This document shows positions 1-6,857 of a stretch of 30,381 nucleotides of DNA, piece by piece. The notes under the pieces were generated by a model that did not search any database, was not told the origin of the DNA, and saw nothing but the letters and a program-made list of their open reading frames with translations. Source of the stretch: a virus; IMG/VR virus record IMGVR_UViG_3300031840_000573, positions 1 to 30,381 of that record. The stretch is one strand, 5' to 3'. Positions within the stretch are counted from its first letter, which is position 1; each line of letters starts with the position of its first letter. The translations under genes were made by a program, and so were the position numbers.

Positions 1-2
1 CT

Positions 3-116
3 GCTTTGGCAGCAACCGGCTTCCTTACCAGCGGAGACTGGGTTATTCTTTCAGCCATTTACATTGGCTCCCAAGGAGTTATTGATTCCATCGTCAGGCT
101 CAAAGGAGGAAAATAA
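3..116 (+). CDS. C-terminal end of a small hydrophobic protein (5' truncated)
   Basis: Only the last 37 codons are inside the window; the start lies upstream. The visible tail has a hydrophobic stretch (about GDWVILSAIYIG) followed by a short basic end, VRLKGGK. It reads as the last membrane segment and cytoplasmic tail of a small phage membrane protein, and a holin is one possibility. The stop codon TAA shares its last A with the ATG of the next gene, and a good ribosome binding site (AAAGGAGG) for that gene lies inside this reading frame, so the two are translationally coupled. Family assignment is not possible from this fragment. Confidence 0.6.
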   Translation, partial: ALAATGFLTSGDWVILSAIYIGSQGVIDSIVRLKGGK

Positions 117-256
117 TGTCCCTTTACAGAAACATAAACAAGCGGAAGAAAGCAGGAACAAGCAGATCAAAGTCCCGTTCTACCATAGACCCGAAGACCT
201 ACGACAAGATGAAAAAGAAGAAAGGTGGCTTCGCACCTAAACGGAAAAAGAAATAA
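116..256 (+). CDS. Tiny highly basic protein, 46 residues
   Basis: The product is 46 residues with about 19 Lys or Arg and a terminal KRKKK tail. It starts at an ATG overlapping the previous stop by one base, preceded by AAAGGAGG at a good distance. Its own stop TAA overlaps the ATG of the next gene by one base, so it is the first of three coupled small basic genes. There is no recognisable domain and no cysteine. The composition suggests binding to DNA, RNA or another polyanion, perhaps inside the capsid, but this is inferred from charge alone. The tight overlaps at both ends are the best evidence that it is a real gene. Confidence 0.65.
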   Translation: MSLYRNINKRKKAGTSRSKSRSTIDPKTYDKMKKKKGGFAPKRKKK

Positions 257-408
257 TGCCTATTCGCAAAACAAAGAAAGGCTACAAAATAGACAAGACC
301 AAAGGTTATTCCAAAACAAAGAAGGAGGCAACCAAAAGGCTTCGCGCCATCAAGGCTTCCCAATCAAAGAAGAAAGGAGGAGGCTATGGCAAAGCCAAGA
401 AAAGGTAA
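256..408 (+). CDS. Tiny highly basic protein, 50 residues
   Basis: The product is 50 residues with about 21 Lys or Arg; it contains repeated lysine clusters (KTKKGYK, KTKGYSKTKK) and a Gly-rich segment, KKKGGGYGKAKKR, at the end. It begins at an ATG overlapping the previous stop by one base and overlaps the following gene by 23 bases. The ribosome binding site of that following gene (AAAGGAGG near 373-380) lies inside this frame. No domain is recognised. A nucleic-acid-binding role is likely from composition only. The chain of overlapping starts and stops supports expression as one unit with its neighbours. Confidence 0.6.
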   Translation: MPIRKTKKGYKIDKTKGYSKTKKEATKRLRAIKASQSKKKGGGYGKAKKR

Positions 409-655
409 AGCAAAAGTCAAGGTCGTCAAAAACAAAAAGACCGGTAGAACTAAAAAGGTTTCCTACGGTCAGGCTGGCAAAGCAAAGGGCGGTGGTCCTC
501 GTGTGAAGCCGGGAACAAAGAAAGGCGATTCTTATTGTGCTCGTTCTTATGGAATAAAGAAGCGCTTGTCAAAGAAAAAGCAGAATGACCCGAACACGCC
601 CAATAACCTTTCTCGTAAGCGTTGGAAGTGTAAAGGCAAAAAGTCTATGAAATAA
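386..655 (+). CDS. Small basic phage protein with SYCARSYGI and NLSRKRWKC motifs
   Basis: The product is 89 residues. Residues 1-34 are almost pure Lys/Arg/Gly/Val. Residues 36-60 contain GGPRVKPGTKKGDSYCARS followed by YGIKKR, and residues 67-83 contain DPNTPNNLSRKRWKC. The pairing of an SYCARS motif with a later NLSRKRWxC motif is one I associate with a family of small hypothetical proteins in marine phages (possibly DUF6321), recalled and not searched. The two cysteines sit in the two motifs and could form a metal site or a disulfide. The start is set by AAAGGAGG ending five to six bases before the ATG. Function is unknown; it is the last of three coupled basic proteins. Confidence 0.75.
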   Translation: MAKPRKGKAKVKVVKNKKTGRTKKVSYGQAGKAKGGGPRVKPGTKKGDSYCARSYGIKKRLSKKKQNDPNTPNNLSRKRWKCKGKKSMK

Positions 656-659
656 AGTC

Positions 660-683
660 TTTACAAACTTTCTATGACTATTT
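660..683 (+). promoter_or_regulatory. Putative phage promoter motif, copy A (degenerate)
   Basis: TTTACAAAC begins five bases after the preceding stop and is followed by a T-rich run and TATTT. It matches the ACAAA core of the repeated motif, but the second half is shifted by about two bases, so it is the weakest of the seven copies. Like the copies at 11711, 6720 and 8540 it is followed by an RNA hairpin. It would drive the sigma-like gene at 721 and the terminase block. Confidence 0.4.
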
Positions 684-684
684 A

Positions 685-713
685 CTCCATAGCAAGTAGA
701 ATGCTATTAGGAG
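685..713 (+). promoter_or_regulatory. Leader hairpin that covers the ribosome binding site of the 721 gene
   Basis: CTCC-ATAGC (685-693) pairs with GCTAT (703-707) and, across a two-base TA bulge, with GGAG (710-713), leaving a nine-base loop. The GGAG is the core of the AGGAGG ribosome binding site (709-714) for the ATG at 721. Folding would hide the ribosome binding site. Whether the structure is regulated is inference. Confidence 0.45.
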
Positions 714-720
714 GTTTGTT

Positions 721-1116
721 ATGAAGAAAAGAACTTATGGTTCAAAGACTATGCGACAGAAGAGAGCAACACACACGGACAGGTTGAATGCCTGCCAGAC
801 TTGGCACGAGGTAGAGAGCCTGCCGTTTTATGACGACTGGATCAAAACAGTTCCAATAAACTTGGACTGGATTCAAACCCAGCCTTACCTTTCGCAAGTG
901 GAACCAGACAGCAGACTACGCTACGAAGAACTTTGTGATCAAATAGACGACTGCCTAAACGACCGTGAAAGATCTGTGTTTTATTCAATAGCAGAGGAAC
1001 GCAAGTCGCTTCGTCTCCTCGCAAAAGAAATGGGCTGCTCCCACCAGACAGTCCAAAACATCTACAAGAAGGCAAAGAACAAACTACAAAAAAGGTTGGA
1101 AGACTGGCGTGCCTAA
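721..1116 (+). CDS. Sigma-70 region 4-like helix-turn-helix protein
   Basis: The product is 131 residues. The C-terminal third (about 76-126) has the layout of sigma-70 region 4: LNDRERSVFYSI, then SLRLLAKEMGCSHQTVQNI, then a basic helix KKAKNKLQKRL. This is the part of sigma factors that reads the -35 element. The N-terminal part (1-70) is Trp- and Pro-rich, and I see no region 2 in it. The start has a strong AGGAGG six bases upstream. It could be a stand-alone transcription regulator or half of a split sigma factor; a small terminase subunit is an alternative given its place upstream of the large terminase. The HTH reading is fairly firm, the role is not. Confidence 0.65.
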   Translation: MKKRTYGSKTMRQKRATHTDRLNACQTWHEVESLPFYDDWIKTVPINLDWIQTQPYLSQVEPDSRLRYEELCDQIDDCLNDRERSVFYSIAEERKSLRLLAKEMGCSHQTVQNIYKKAKNKLQKRLEDWRA

Positions 1117-1336
1117 AAAAATAGACAGAACAGTAGCAGAAAGACAAAGGCGCTACAAGCAGCGCCACTATGTAAGAGAAACCCTTCGCCTAAAAACACA
1201 CCGTCTATTTGAACAACTCTACAAAAAGGTTACACCCTACCATCTGTTTGACCGAATAGAGGAGGATTTGACAAACCTTTTTATTAGTGAAGGTTCTACG
1301 ACTGAACTTGACGACGAGCCTGCCTCGCAAGAATAA
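1109..1336 (+). CDS. Small hypothetical protein with a basic N-terminus
   Basis: The product is 75 residues, starting at GTG and overlapping the previous gene by eight bases, so it is probably translated by coupling. The first 30 residues are strongly basic (VAERQRRYKQRHYVRETLRLK), and the C-terminus is acidic (TTELDDEPASQE). The N-terminal helix looks like a nucleic-acid-binding segment. No family is recognised. Its place between an HTH protein and the large terminase makes a packaging or regulatory role possible, but nothing in the sequence proves it. Confidence 0.55.
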   Translation: MPKKIDRTVAERQRRYKQRHYVRETLRLKTHRLFEQLYKKVTPYHLFDRIEEDLTNLFISEGSTTELDDEPASQE

Positions 1337-1372
1337 CAGGCTTTTAGTCGGGTCAATAACGGAAGGGTCAAA

Positions 1373-1615
1373 ATGAAATCAACACAAGCAAAACGCGCCA
1401 TCTCTTCTATTAGGAAGGGAGACATAACCAAGACGCTTGAAAACATTATTTCCGCTCTTATTGAGAAGTTTGACGAAGAAGACTGGAAGAGCGCGAAGGT
1501 GCAGGATCTTATTTCTTTGCTTGTTCTTTACCGAGGAACGCAGTTGGAAGACGCCAACGGTTCCTCTGCCCTTGACACTTGGCTTGTTTCAGTTTCTAAA
1601 AAAACTAATAAATGA
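1373..1615 (+). CDS. Small helical protein next to the large terminase (small terminase candidate)
   Basis: The product is 80 residues, predicted mostly helical, with a basic N-terminal segment (KSTQAKRAISSIRKGD) and an amphipathic middle. A weak ribosome binding site (GGAAGGG) precedes the ATG. The stop overlaps the start of the large terminase as ATGA, so the two are coupled. Small terminase subunits are usually encoded right before the large subunit and have an N-terminal DNA-binding part, which makes this protein or the one at 721 the natural candidates. At 80 residues it would be short for that family, and I see no clear HTH. The call rests on position only. Confidence 0.55.
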   Translation: MKSTQAKRAISSIRKGDITKTLENIISALIEKFDEEDWKSAKVQDLISLLVLYRGTQLEDANGSSALDTWLVSVSKKTNK

Positions 1616-3120
1616 ATCCAGCCATAGACAAGGTGCTCTCCGATCCGGTGGAGTTTGTTTCTCGTCTTCGCATAAAAGACAAGAAAGGCAAATACAAGAC
1701 TTTTGGAAATGTTCTAACGGACGAGCAGATCCAAATAATCCAAGCAATCACCGACCCAGAAATAGACCGCATTGCTATTGTAAAAGCACGACAACTCGGC
1801 ATTACGACCGCGTGTCGTGCTGCTTTATTTTGGGAAACCTACACGAGCAACCGTTCCATAAACTCGGCACTCTGCTCTAATAAACTTGGTTCCGCAACAG
1901 AACTTCTAAAAATAGACAAGCGTTTCCTAAATAATCTACCAAAGCCTATTCGTAGAACCTGTGCCGAGCGTGTTGATCGCATGGTCTTTCCCAGCACGGA
2001 CAGCACTATTCTCGCTGTGTCCGCACAAGGCGACGGACATAACCGAGGCTTCACCTTCAACCACGCACACGCCAGCGAGTTTGCTTTCTACGACCACCCA
2101 GAAGAGTTCTTGGCTTCGCTTATTGCTTCTACCAACGACGGCAAGATTATTTTGGAAAGCACAGCCAACCACTACGGAGACGCGCTACACAACATAGCAA
2201 GAACGAATCACTATGACGAAAGGTGGAAAGTTATTTTTCTTCCTTGGACTACCTTCCCACAATACTCGCTGAAACTACCAAAGGGCGGAATAGAGTGGGA
2301 CGCGAAAGAACTAAAACTAATGGAAGACTTTTCGCTCACACCCGAGCAGGTCTATTGGCGTCGTAGAAAGATTGGTGAAATAAAAGACGAGCGTTTATTC
2401 CGCCGTGAGTTCCCTCTTACTATTGAAGAGGCTTACTCGTTGAGCGAAGAGAACTACTTTGCCGAAGAACATTTCCAACATTTAGACATAGTAGAAATAG
2501 GGCACAGTCCTATTCAGGTCATAACCGAAAGAGAAACCAGCGATGTTTATGTTTGCGGTGTTGATCTTGCTGCTGGTGTAGGGGGCGACTATTCGGTTGC
2601 TACTGTTGTTTCTAAACTTACAAGTGCCCCAGTTGCTATTCTTTCGTCTAACAAAATGTCCATCCACGATTTCACAATAGCGACTATGAACCTTGCCAAA
2701 AGGTTTGATGCACAAATAGTTTTTGAAAACAACCACGGTGGCGGGCAGTTCCAAGAGATTCTAAACAATAACTCTTGGCGGAACTGGAAGTCATTTACGA
2801 CAACAGCAAAGTCAAAGATGATGCTCTATGACTGCCTGCGAACCTACTTGGAAGAAAACCTTATTGCTTATTTAGACCAGCCTACTTATGCTGAAATGAG
2901 AAACCTTGTGAAAGATCCGAAGGGTCTTGCTCCAAAGCACCCACCGGGTTCCCACGACGACCGTGTTATTTCTTATGCCCTTGCTCTCTACCACCTACAA
3001 AGTGTTTCCACACCTCGCACAGACTACGACAAGTGGATCGCACAGGTCAAGCGAGAGCAAAGAACGGCAAACAAAATAAACCCACTTATGAGAAACCACC
3101 CTCTAAAAAGGAGACGCTAA
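1612..3120 (+). CDS. terL: Terminase large subunit (ATPase and nuclease)
   Basis: The product is 502 residues, a normal length for TerL, the motor that pumps DNA into the procapsid through the portal and cuts it. In the N-terminal ATPase domain, VKARQLGITTA (about 57-67) is the phage-type Walker A, FNHAHASEFAFY (149-160) carries the Walker B with its catalytic Glu, and ILESTAN (180-186) is the coupling motif. In the C-terminal RNase H-like nuclease domain, VCGVDLAAG (D318), VFENN (E372) and SHDDR (D449/D450) supply the metal-binding acids. The C-terminus is basic (LKRRR). It starts four bases inside the previous gene (ATGA) and abuts the portal gene with no gap. Confidence 0.95.
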   Translation: MNPAIDKVLSDPVEFVSRLRIKDKKGKYKTFGNVLTDEQIQIIQAITDPEIDRIAIVKARQLGITTACRAALFWETYTSNRSINSALCSNKLGSATELLKIDKRFLNNLPKPIRRTCAERVDRMVFPSTDSTILAVSAQGDGHNRGFTFNHAHASEFAFYDHPEEFLASLIASTNDGKIILESTANHYGDALHNIARTNHYDERWKVIFLPWTTFPQYSLKLPKGGIEWDAKELKLMEDFSLTPEQVYWRRRKIGEIKDERLFRREFPLTIEEAYSLSEENYFAEEHFQHLDIVEIGHSPIQVITERETSDVYVCGVDLAAGVGGDYSVATVVSKLTSAPVAILSSNKMSIHDFTIATMNLAKRFDAQIVFENNHGGGQFQEILNNNSWRNWKSFTTTAKSKMMLYDCLRTYLEENLIAYLDQPTYAEMRNLVKDPKGLAPKHPPGSHDDRVISYALALYHLQSVSTPRTDYDKWIAQVKREQRTANKINPLMRNHPLKRRR

Positions 3121-4848
3121 ATGGGACTCAACCAAAAAGAACTTTATTACCTAACTTCCCAGCATAGAGAATACTGGGACAGACAGAGAGAAAGAATGTC
3201 TGCCTACACGAGCGCCTACAAGTGCTCTATGTTTGGCAGCGAAAGAGACAACGCCTTCAACAGAAATAGTTTTATTTCCGTAGAGACAGCGGACGCTTAT
3301 GCCTACATTGAGGGCTTTATTGCTTCGCTTTATTCCAAGGCACCAGCCCTAACCGTAGGTGCTGACGCACAGAACAAGGGCGACCCAGAGGTCGTTGAGG
3401 CTGTCGTCAATCGTTTCCTCTACGACAAGATTGACATTGTAGAACAGGGACTACGCTACGCACTTCTTTACCCTTATTCGTTTTTCAAAATGGGTGTGCT
3501 TGACCGAGACAAGGTTATTGATTCGGTTGCTATTCGTGCCGTTCATCCTTGGGATGTTGTCGTTGATTTTGAGGCAGAGGACTTTGCTGCTTCCCGTTTC
3601 ATAGGACACCGCTACTTCCTGCCCTACAACGAGGCAAAAGAAAAGTTCCCAAGTGTCAAGTTCAACCCTGTCGCAAAGGAGGAATACTTACGCTATGTTG
3701 AGTCTGCCAAGGGTTCTGTCGGCTACGAGAACGCCGACTATGACGCTGCTGTTGCTGGTTTTGATGGAAGTAAGTTGTTGTCTTATGTTGAGATCTACGA
3801 ATACTACGACCTCATGGAAGACGAACTTATTTTCTATTCCCCGTCAGCAGAGCGTCAAAACAAGATCATAGACACAGTAAGCCCTATTCCTTTCCGCAAG
3901 CAGGACGGTTCGCCCTGTCCTCCCCTTGCTCCTATTTACCTTTCCTATTCCCCAGAGGCACCGCTCAAAGGCTTCTCCTCTATGGCAAGGATCTACGACC
4001 AACTCTACGAAATCAACAACCTACGAACCGTTTGGGCTAATGGTCTTCGCAGAGACGCACGCATTTATGTCGCACAGAAGGGAGCGCTTGACGAAGAGGG
4101 CAAGGCTATTCTTGCCCAGAACATAGACCAGTCCGTAGTTGAGTTGGATGTGCCACCTGACAGCGATGCTCGCAATGTTATTGTTCCGCTCGCCACAGCC
4201 ACCTACTCACCTGACTATTCTATTTACAAGGCTGAAATCCGTGCTGACCTTGACCGTGGTTCAGTTATGGCTCCTTTCACCAGAGGCGTAGCGACACAGG
4301 CAAGCGCCACAGAGATCGCTGCTCTAACTTCTTATGCGAATAGTGAAATAGGAAGGCTTGCTCGCTTCTTCCACAGGGCTATTGAAATGTGTGGAGAGAT
4401 CTACCAGTCTCTTATTTTCCACCTTCTTATGACTGGCGAGGACGCAGACGAGACAAGAGAGGTTGTTCTTATTGACTACAAGCCCCGTGTTATTTCACCA
4501 GAGGCTTTCTCCGGTAAGTTCCGCTACTCTTTCGCAGACCAGTCCTCTTCGCCTATTACAACAGCGGTGAAGAAGGCAACCATTATGCAACTTATTCCTA
4601 CGCTTGGGGAACTGGGAGCACCACCAGAGGAACTACTTTCTTACATTATTAGCACCTTTGATTTGCCCGAATCCTTTATGAAGACACAGGCAACCGCAGA
4701 GCCACAAGGCGTAGCGCCCGGTCTAAACGAGGACGAAGCCCCAGCCGAAATGGGTGAGGCAGGACTGCCTGTCGGTGGTGGTAGAGCCGCTGCTGCTATT
4801 AGAAGCGAAGGGCAGGAGCAGATCGCAACGCAGATGGAGGAAGCCTAA
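3121..4848 (+). CDS. Portal protein (head-tail connector)
   Basis: The product is 575 residues, encoded immediately after the terminase stop. Portal proteins form the dodecameric ring at one capsid vertex through which DNA enters and leaves. Supporting features are HPWDVVVDF (about residues 141-149), typical of portal wing regions; the long helical stretch around FTRGVATQASATEIAALTSY with RFFHRAIEMCGEIYQ (about 380-440), typical of the portal stem and crown; and a flexible Gly/Ala/Glu-rich C-terminus. Position between terminase and scaffold supports the call. The stop TAA overlaps the next ATG by one base. No frameshift or missing part is apparent. Confidence 0.9.
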   Translation: MGLNQKELYYLTSQHREYWDRQRERMSAYTSAYKCSMFGSERDNAFNRNSFISVETADAYAYIEGFIASLYSKAPALTVGADAQNKGDPEVVEAVVNRFLYDKIDIVEQGLRYALLYPYSFFKMGVLDRDKVIDSVAIRAVHPWDVVVDFEAEDFAASRFIGHRYFLPYNEAKEKFPSVKFNPVAKEEYLRYVESAKGSVGYENADYDAAVAGFDGSKLLSYVEIYEYYDLMEDELIFYSPSAERQNKIIDTVSPIPFRKQDGSPCPPLAPIYLSYSPEAPLKGFSSMARIYDQLYEINNLRTVWANGLRRDARIYVAQKGALDEEGKAILAQNIDQSVVELDVPPDSDARNVIVPLATATYSPDYSIYKAEIRADLDRGSVMAPFTRGVATQASATEIAALTSYANSEIGRLARFFHRAIEMCGEIYQSLIFHLLMTGEDADETREVVLIDYKPRVISPEAFSGKFRYSFADQSSSPITTAVKKATIMQLIPTLGELGAPPEELLSYIISTFDLPESFMKTQATAEPQGVAPGLNEDEAPAEMGEAGLPVGGGRAAAAIRSEGQEQIATQMEEA

Positions 4849-5357
4849 TGCCTATGTATGAGTGGGTGGGTGTAGAGACAGGTCGCTCGTTTGAAATGAT
4901 CTGTTCCTACAAAGACCGACCGGAAAAGATGTTTGACCCAGAAACAGGCGAGGAGTTTAGACTAAAACTTTCTGCTCCCAACTTTTCCAAATCAAACCTG
5001 AACTCTTGGGCTGACGGTCTTTCCCATAAAACTTACTATGATCCAAAGTTGGGTCAAACTATTTTTGGTGAGGCTCATAAGGAACAGGTTCTAAAAGCAA
5101 GAGGTCTTGTTAGAGAATCGGATCTTCCAAAAGGTTTTATTGAAGAGAGAATGGAAAACACCATTCGCGCACAGGAAGAGGCAGACAAGCAGAGTGATCA
5201 GTTTGTAGAAAGACTAAAACATTATGGCTTGGACAAGCAAGGTGAAGACACCGGTGCTCGCATCAAAGCCACAGAGGCTTTCTGGGCGGAACAGGTTCCG
5301 CTTGGAGACCTATGTAATAACCCCGAAAACTATGGCGTAGAGCCGAAGGAGAACTAA
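4848..5357 (+). CDS. Head-module protein with a zinc-less FmdB-like N-terminus
   Basis: The product is 169 residues. The first 55 residues follow the FmdB zinc-ribbon layout: MPMYEWVGVETGRSFEM, then RPEKMFDPETGEEFRLKLSA and PNFSKS. The paired cysteines that bind zinc in FmdB proteins are absent (only C19 or so remains in this part). The rest is a charged helical region that contains two long amphipathic stretches. It sits between portal and scaffold genes and overlaps the portal stop by one base, so it is probably a virion assembly protein. FmdB-like proteins are known next to head genes in some marine phages; that comparison is from memory. Function is unknown. Confidence 0.7.
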   Translation: MPMYEWVGVETGRSFEMICSYKDRPEKMFDPETGEEFRLKLSAPNFSKSNLNSWADGLSHKTYYDPKLGQTIFGEAHKEQVLKARGLVRESDLPKGFIEERMENTIRAQEEADKQSDQFVERLKHYGLDKQGEDTGARIKATEAFWAEQVPLGDLCNNPENYGVEPKEN

Positions 5358-5358
5358 A

Positions 5359-5916
5359 ATGGCAGACATGTTAGAAAGCACACCAGAGGGTCGTGCTATG
5401 GGAGCAGCCAAGCAGGCTATTCCCCTTATTGAGGAAGGACAGGCATTTATGGACGAGAGCCTTGGGGCGGTTACACCAACCGGCACCTACTCTGCTCCTC
5501 GTCTTGCGTCCGTAGCAAAACTAATCAATAAGTTTGCTGGGATCGTAGAGGCACCTATTTCAGTCCCAACCGAGTTTGAGGCTGTAAAGAACGCGCCTAT
5601 GCCTATGGATCTTGTAAAGGGTCTTATGGGAATCAAGTCAGCAGTAGAGGCTTTTGCTGCCGCTATGCCCGAAGAGGTTGGCGACTTGGAGATCCCAGAG
5701 ATCAGCGAGTTGGTAAGTGATGCTGATGTAGCGCTCGCCGTAGCACAGATCGGCAAGGTTATTGACTCAAAGGAGTTTCAGCGTTTTCTACGAACCGAAG
5801 AGCCAACTGTGGCTGTCGGCGTAGAGGTAGAGGTTGAGCCAACACCCGAGCCCGAGGAAGAGCCAGAGGCAGCCGAGGATGTTGATGAAGAACTTGCGAT
5901 CATGGAATCGCTTTAA
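5359..5916 (+). CDS. Acidic hypothetical protein of the head module
   Basis: The product is 185 residues. The N-terminal 140 are Ala-rich and helical, and the C-terminus is a very acidic low-complexity tail (VEVEPTPEPEEEPEAAEDVD). It has a good ribosome binding site (AAGGAG) and a one-base gap from the previous stop. The acidic tail and the place directly before the scaffold gene suggest an assembly or minor head protein, but no family is recognised. An auxiliary scaffold protein is one possible role; this is inference from position and charge. Confidence 0.7.
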   Translation: MADMLESTPEGRAMGAAKQAIPLIEEGQAFMDESLGAVTPTGTYSAPRLASVAKLINKFAGIVEAPISVPTEFEAVKNAPMPMDLVKGLMGIKSAVEAFAAAMPEEVGDLEIPEISELVSDADVALAVAQIGKVIDSKEFQRFLRTEEPTVAVGVEVEVEPTPEPEEEPEAAEDVDEELAIMESL

Positions 5917-5935
5917 CAAATAGGAGAAATAAACC

Positions 5936-6718
5936 ATGAACGACACGAAGCACTCTAACGCGCCCGTAGAGGCGTCCAAAGAACAAGCCGAGGTCAAGGC
6001 ACCAGAGAATAAGTCAAACGCCCCACAGGGGCAAGAGAGCGTTGCACAGCAGGCGTTCTCCCTTGACGCTCTGCTTGACAAGCACCTACCCGGCGAAGAG
6101 TTCAAGCAGGACAAGCACAAGGGCGTTGATTACAATAAGGTTTTAGAGGAACTTCCCAGCGATGCGAAGAAGTTGATCCAAAACCTACGAGAAGACTACC
6201 GCAAAAAGACAACGGATTTGAGCCGTAAGAAGAAGGACTTGGAAGCCCGAGAGGCATCCTTGCTTTCCAGCCACACTGAAAACCAACTGCGTGCGGCTAT
6301 GGAACTGCCCGAGGACTTGGATCTTTATGACCCAGAGGGTTTGAAGACCTTCATTCAAGCCAAGGCAGCCGAGGAACTAAATAAACTTTTAGAGCCAGCC
6401 AGAAAGGATCTCACACAGTCAAAGAGGATTGAAGAGGTCAAGCGCTTTGAGCGAGAGCACCCAGACATTAAGGACTATGCCGACGACATTAAGACCCTTA
6501 TCAAAGACCGTGGGTTGAAGATTGAAGAGGCTTACTACCTCGTCAAGGGTCGCCAGACAAAGGGTTTGCTGGAAAAGAAAGAAGAGGAACTACGAGCCTA
6601 CAAGCAGGCAGCCAGAGACAACGGCTACAAAGTTTCAGTTGGAAAGCCAACTTCACAGAGTAAGCCAAAGTTCAAAAGCGCGTGGGATGTTTATCGCCAC
6701 CTGAAAGAGCGAGGCTGA
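5936..6718 (+). CDS. Scaffold / capsid assembly protein
   Basis: The product is 260 residues, very rich in charged residues. It has a disordered N-terminus (about 1-40), a long coiled-coil-like middle (REDYRKKTTDLSRKKKDLEA, then EELNKLLEPARKD), and a basic C-terminus (GKPTSQSKPKFKSAWDVYRH). Scaffold proteins of tailed phages have this build: an extended helical core that is removed or leaves the procapsid, with a basic C-terminal part that binds the coat protein. A TAGGAG ribosome binding site precedes the start. In most podoviruses the coat gene follows at once; here an accessory block of about 5 kb intervenes. Confidence 0.8.
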   Translation: MNDTKHSNAPVEASKEQAEVKAPENKSNAPQGQESVAQQAFSLDALLDKHLPGEEFKQDKHKGVDYNKVLEELPSDAKKLIQNLREDYRKKTTDLSRKKKDLEAREASLLSSHTENQLRAAMELPEDLDLYDPEGLKTFIQAKAAEELNKLLEPARKDLTQSKRIEEVKRFEREHPDIKDYADDIKTLIKDRGLKIEEAYYLVKGRQTKGLLEKKEEELRAYKQAARDNGYKVSVGKPTSQSKPKFKSAWDVYRHLKERG

Positions 6719-6719
6719 C

Positions 6720-6744
6720 TTTACAAAGGTTTTGTTTAGTGATG
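6720..6744 (+). promoter_or_regulatory. Putative phage promoter motif, copy C
   Basis: TTTACAAAGGTTTTGTTTAG begins two bases after the scaffold stop and matches the repeated consensus ACAAAnnnTTTnTnTATT with one difference (TAGT for TATT). Unlike the other copies it is followed by no gene: a hairpin and then an intrinsic terminator come within 90 bases. Confidence 0.5.
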
Positions 6745-6830
6745 GGTCGCCCCATCGTCTTCTTTACTTTCATTCATAGACATAATCTCCACAAAAGCCC
6801 TCCTTGCGTGAATCAAGGAGGGCTTTTTTT
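6741..6830 (+). ncRNA. Small RNA candidate between promoter motif C and terminator
   Basis: If copy C is a promoter, transcription would start near 6740 and stop at 6830, giving an RNA of about 90 bases with no reading frame of note. The 5' end is a hairpin GATGGG-TCGC-CCCATC (6741-6756), the middle is a pyrimidine-rich linker (CTTCTTTACTTTCATTC), and the 3' end is the terminator hairpin with its U tract. This two-hairpin layout is that of many bacterial small RNAs. It may instead be the remains of a capsid leader cut off when the accessory block arrived. Confidence 0.35.
6793..6830 (+). terminator. Strong intrinsic terminator, probably bidirectional
   Basis: AAAAGCCCTCCTTG (6793-6806) pairs perfectly with CAAGGAGGGCTTTT (6814-6827) around the loop CGTGAAT, followed by T up to 6830. 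Read from the minus strand the stem is followed by TTTTG, so it can also end the convergent HNH operon. Confidence 0.9.
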
Positions 6831-6857
6831 ATGAGGCGAATAAGGCGTCTAATCGCC

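Noticed and set aside
225-506. 93-codon open frame across the small basic genes
   Set aside because: It overlaps three frames that are chained by stop/start overlaps and have good ribosome binding sites. This frame has no such site and its product is low-complexity translation of the same lysine-rich codons.
1350-1372. Direct repeat GGGTCAA before the gene at 1373
   Set aside because: Seven bases repeated once, with no palindrome and no promoter nearby, is within chance expectation next to a purine-rich ribosome binding site.
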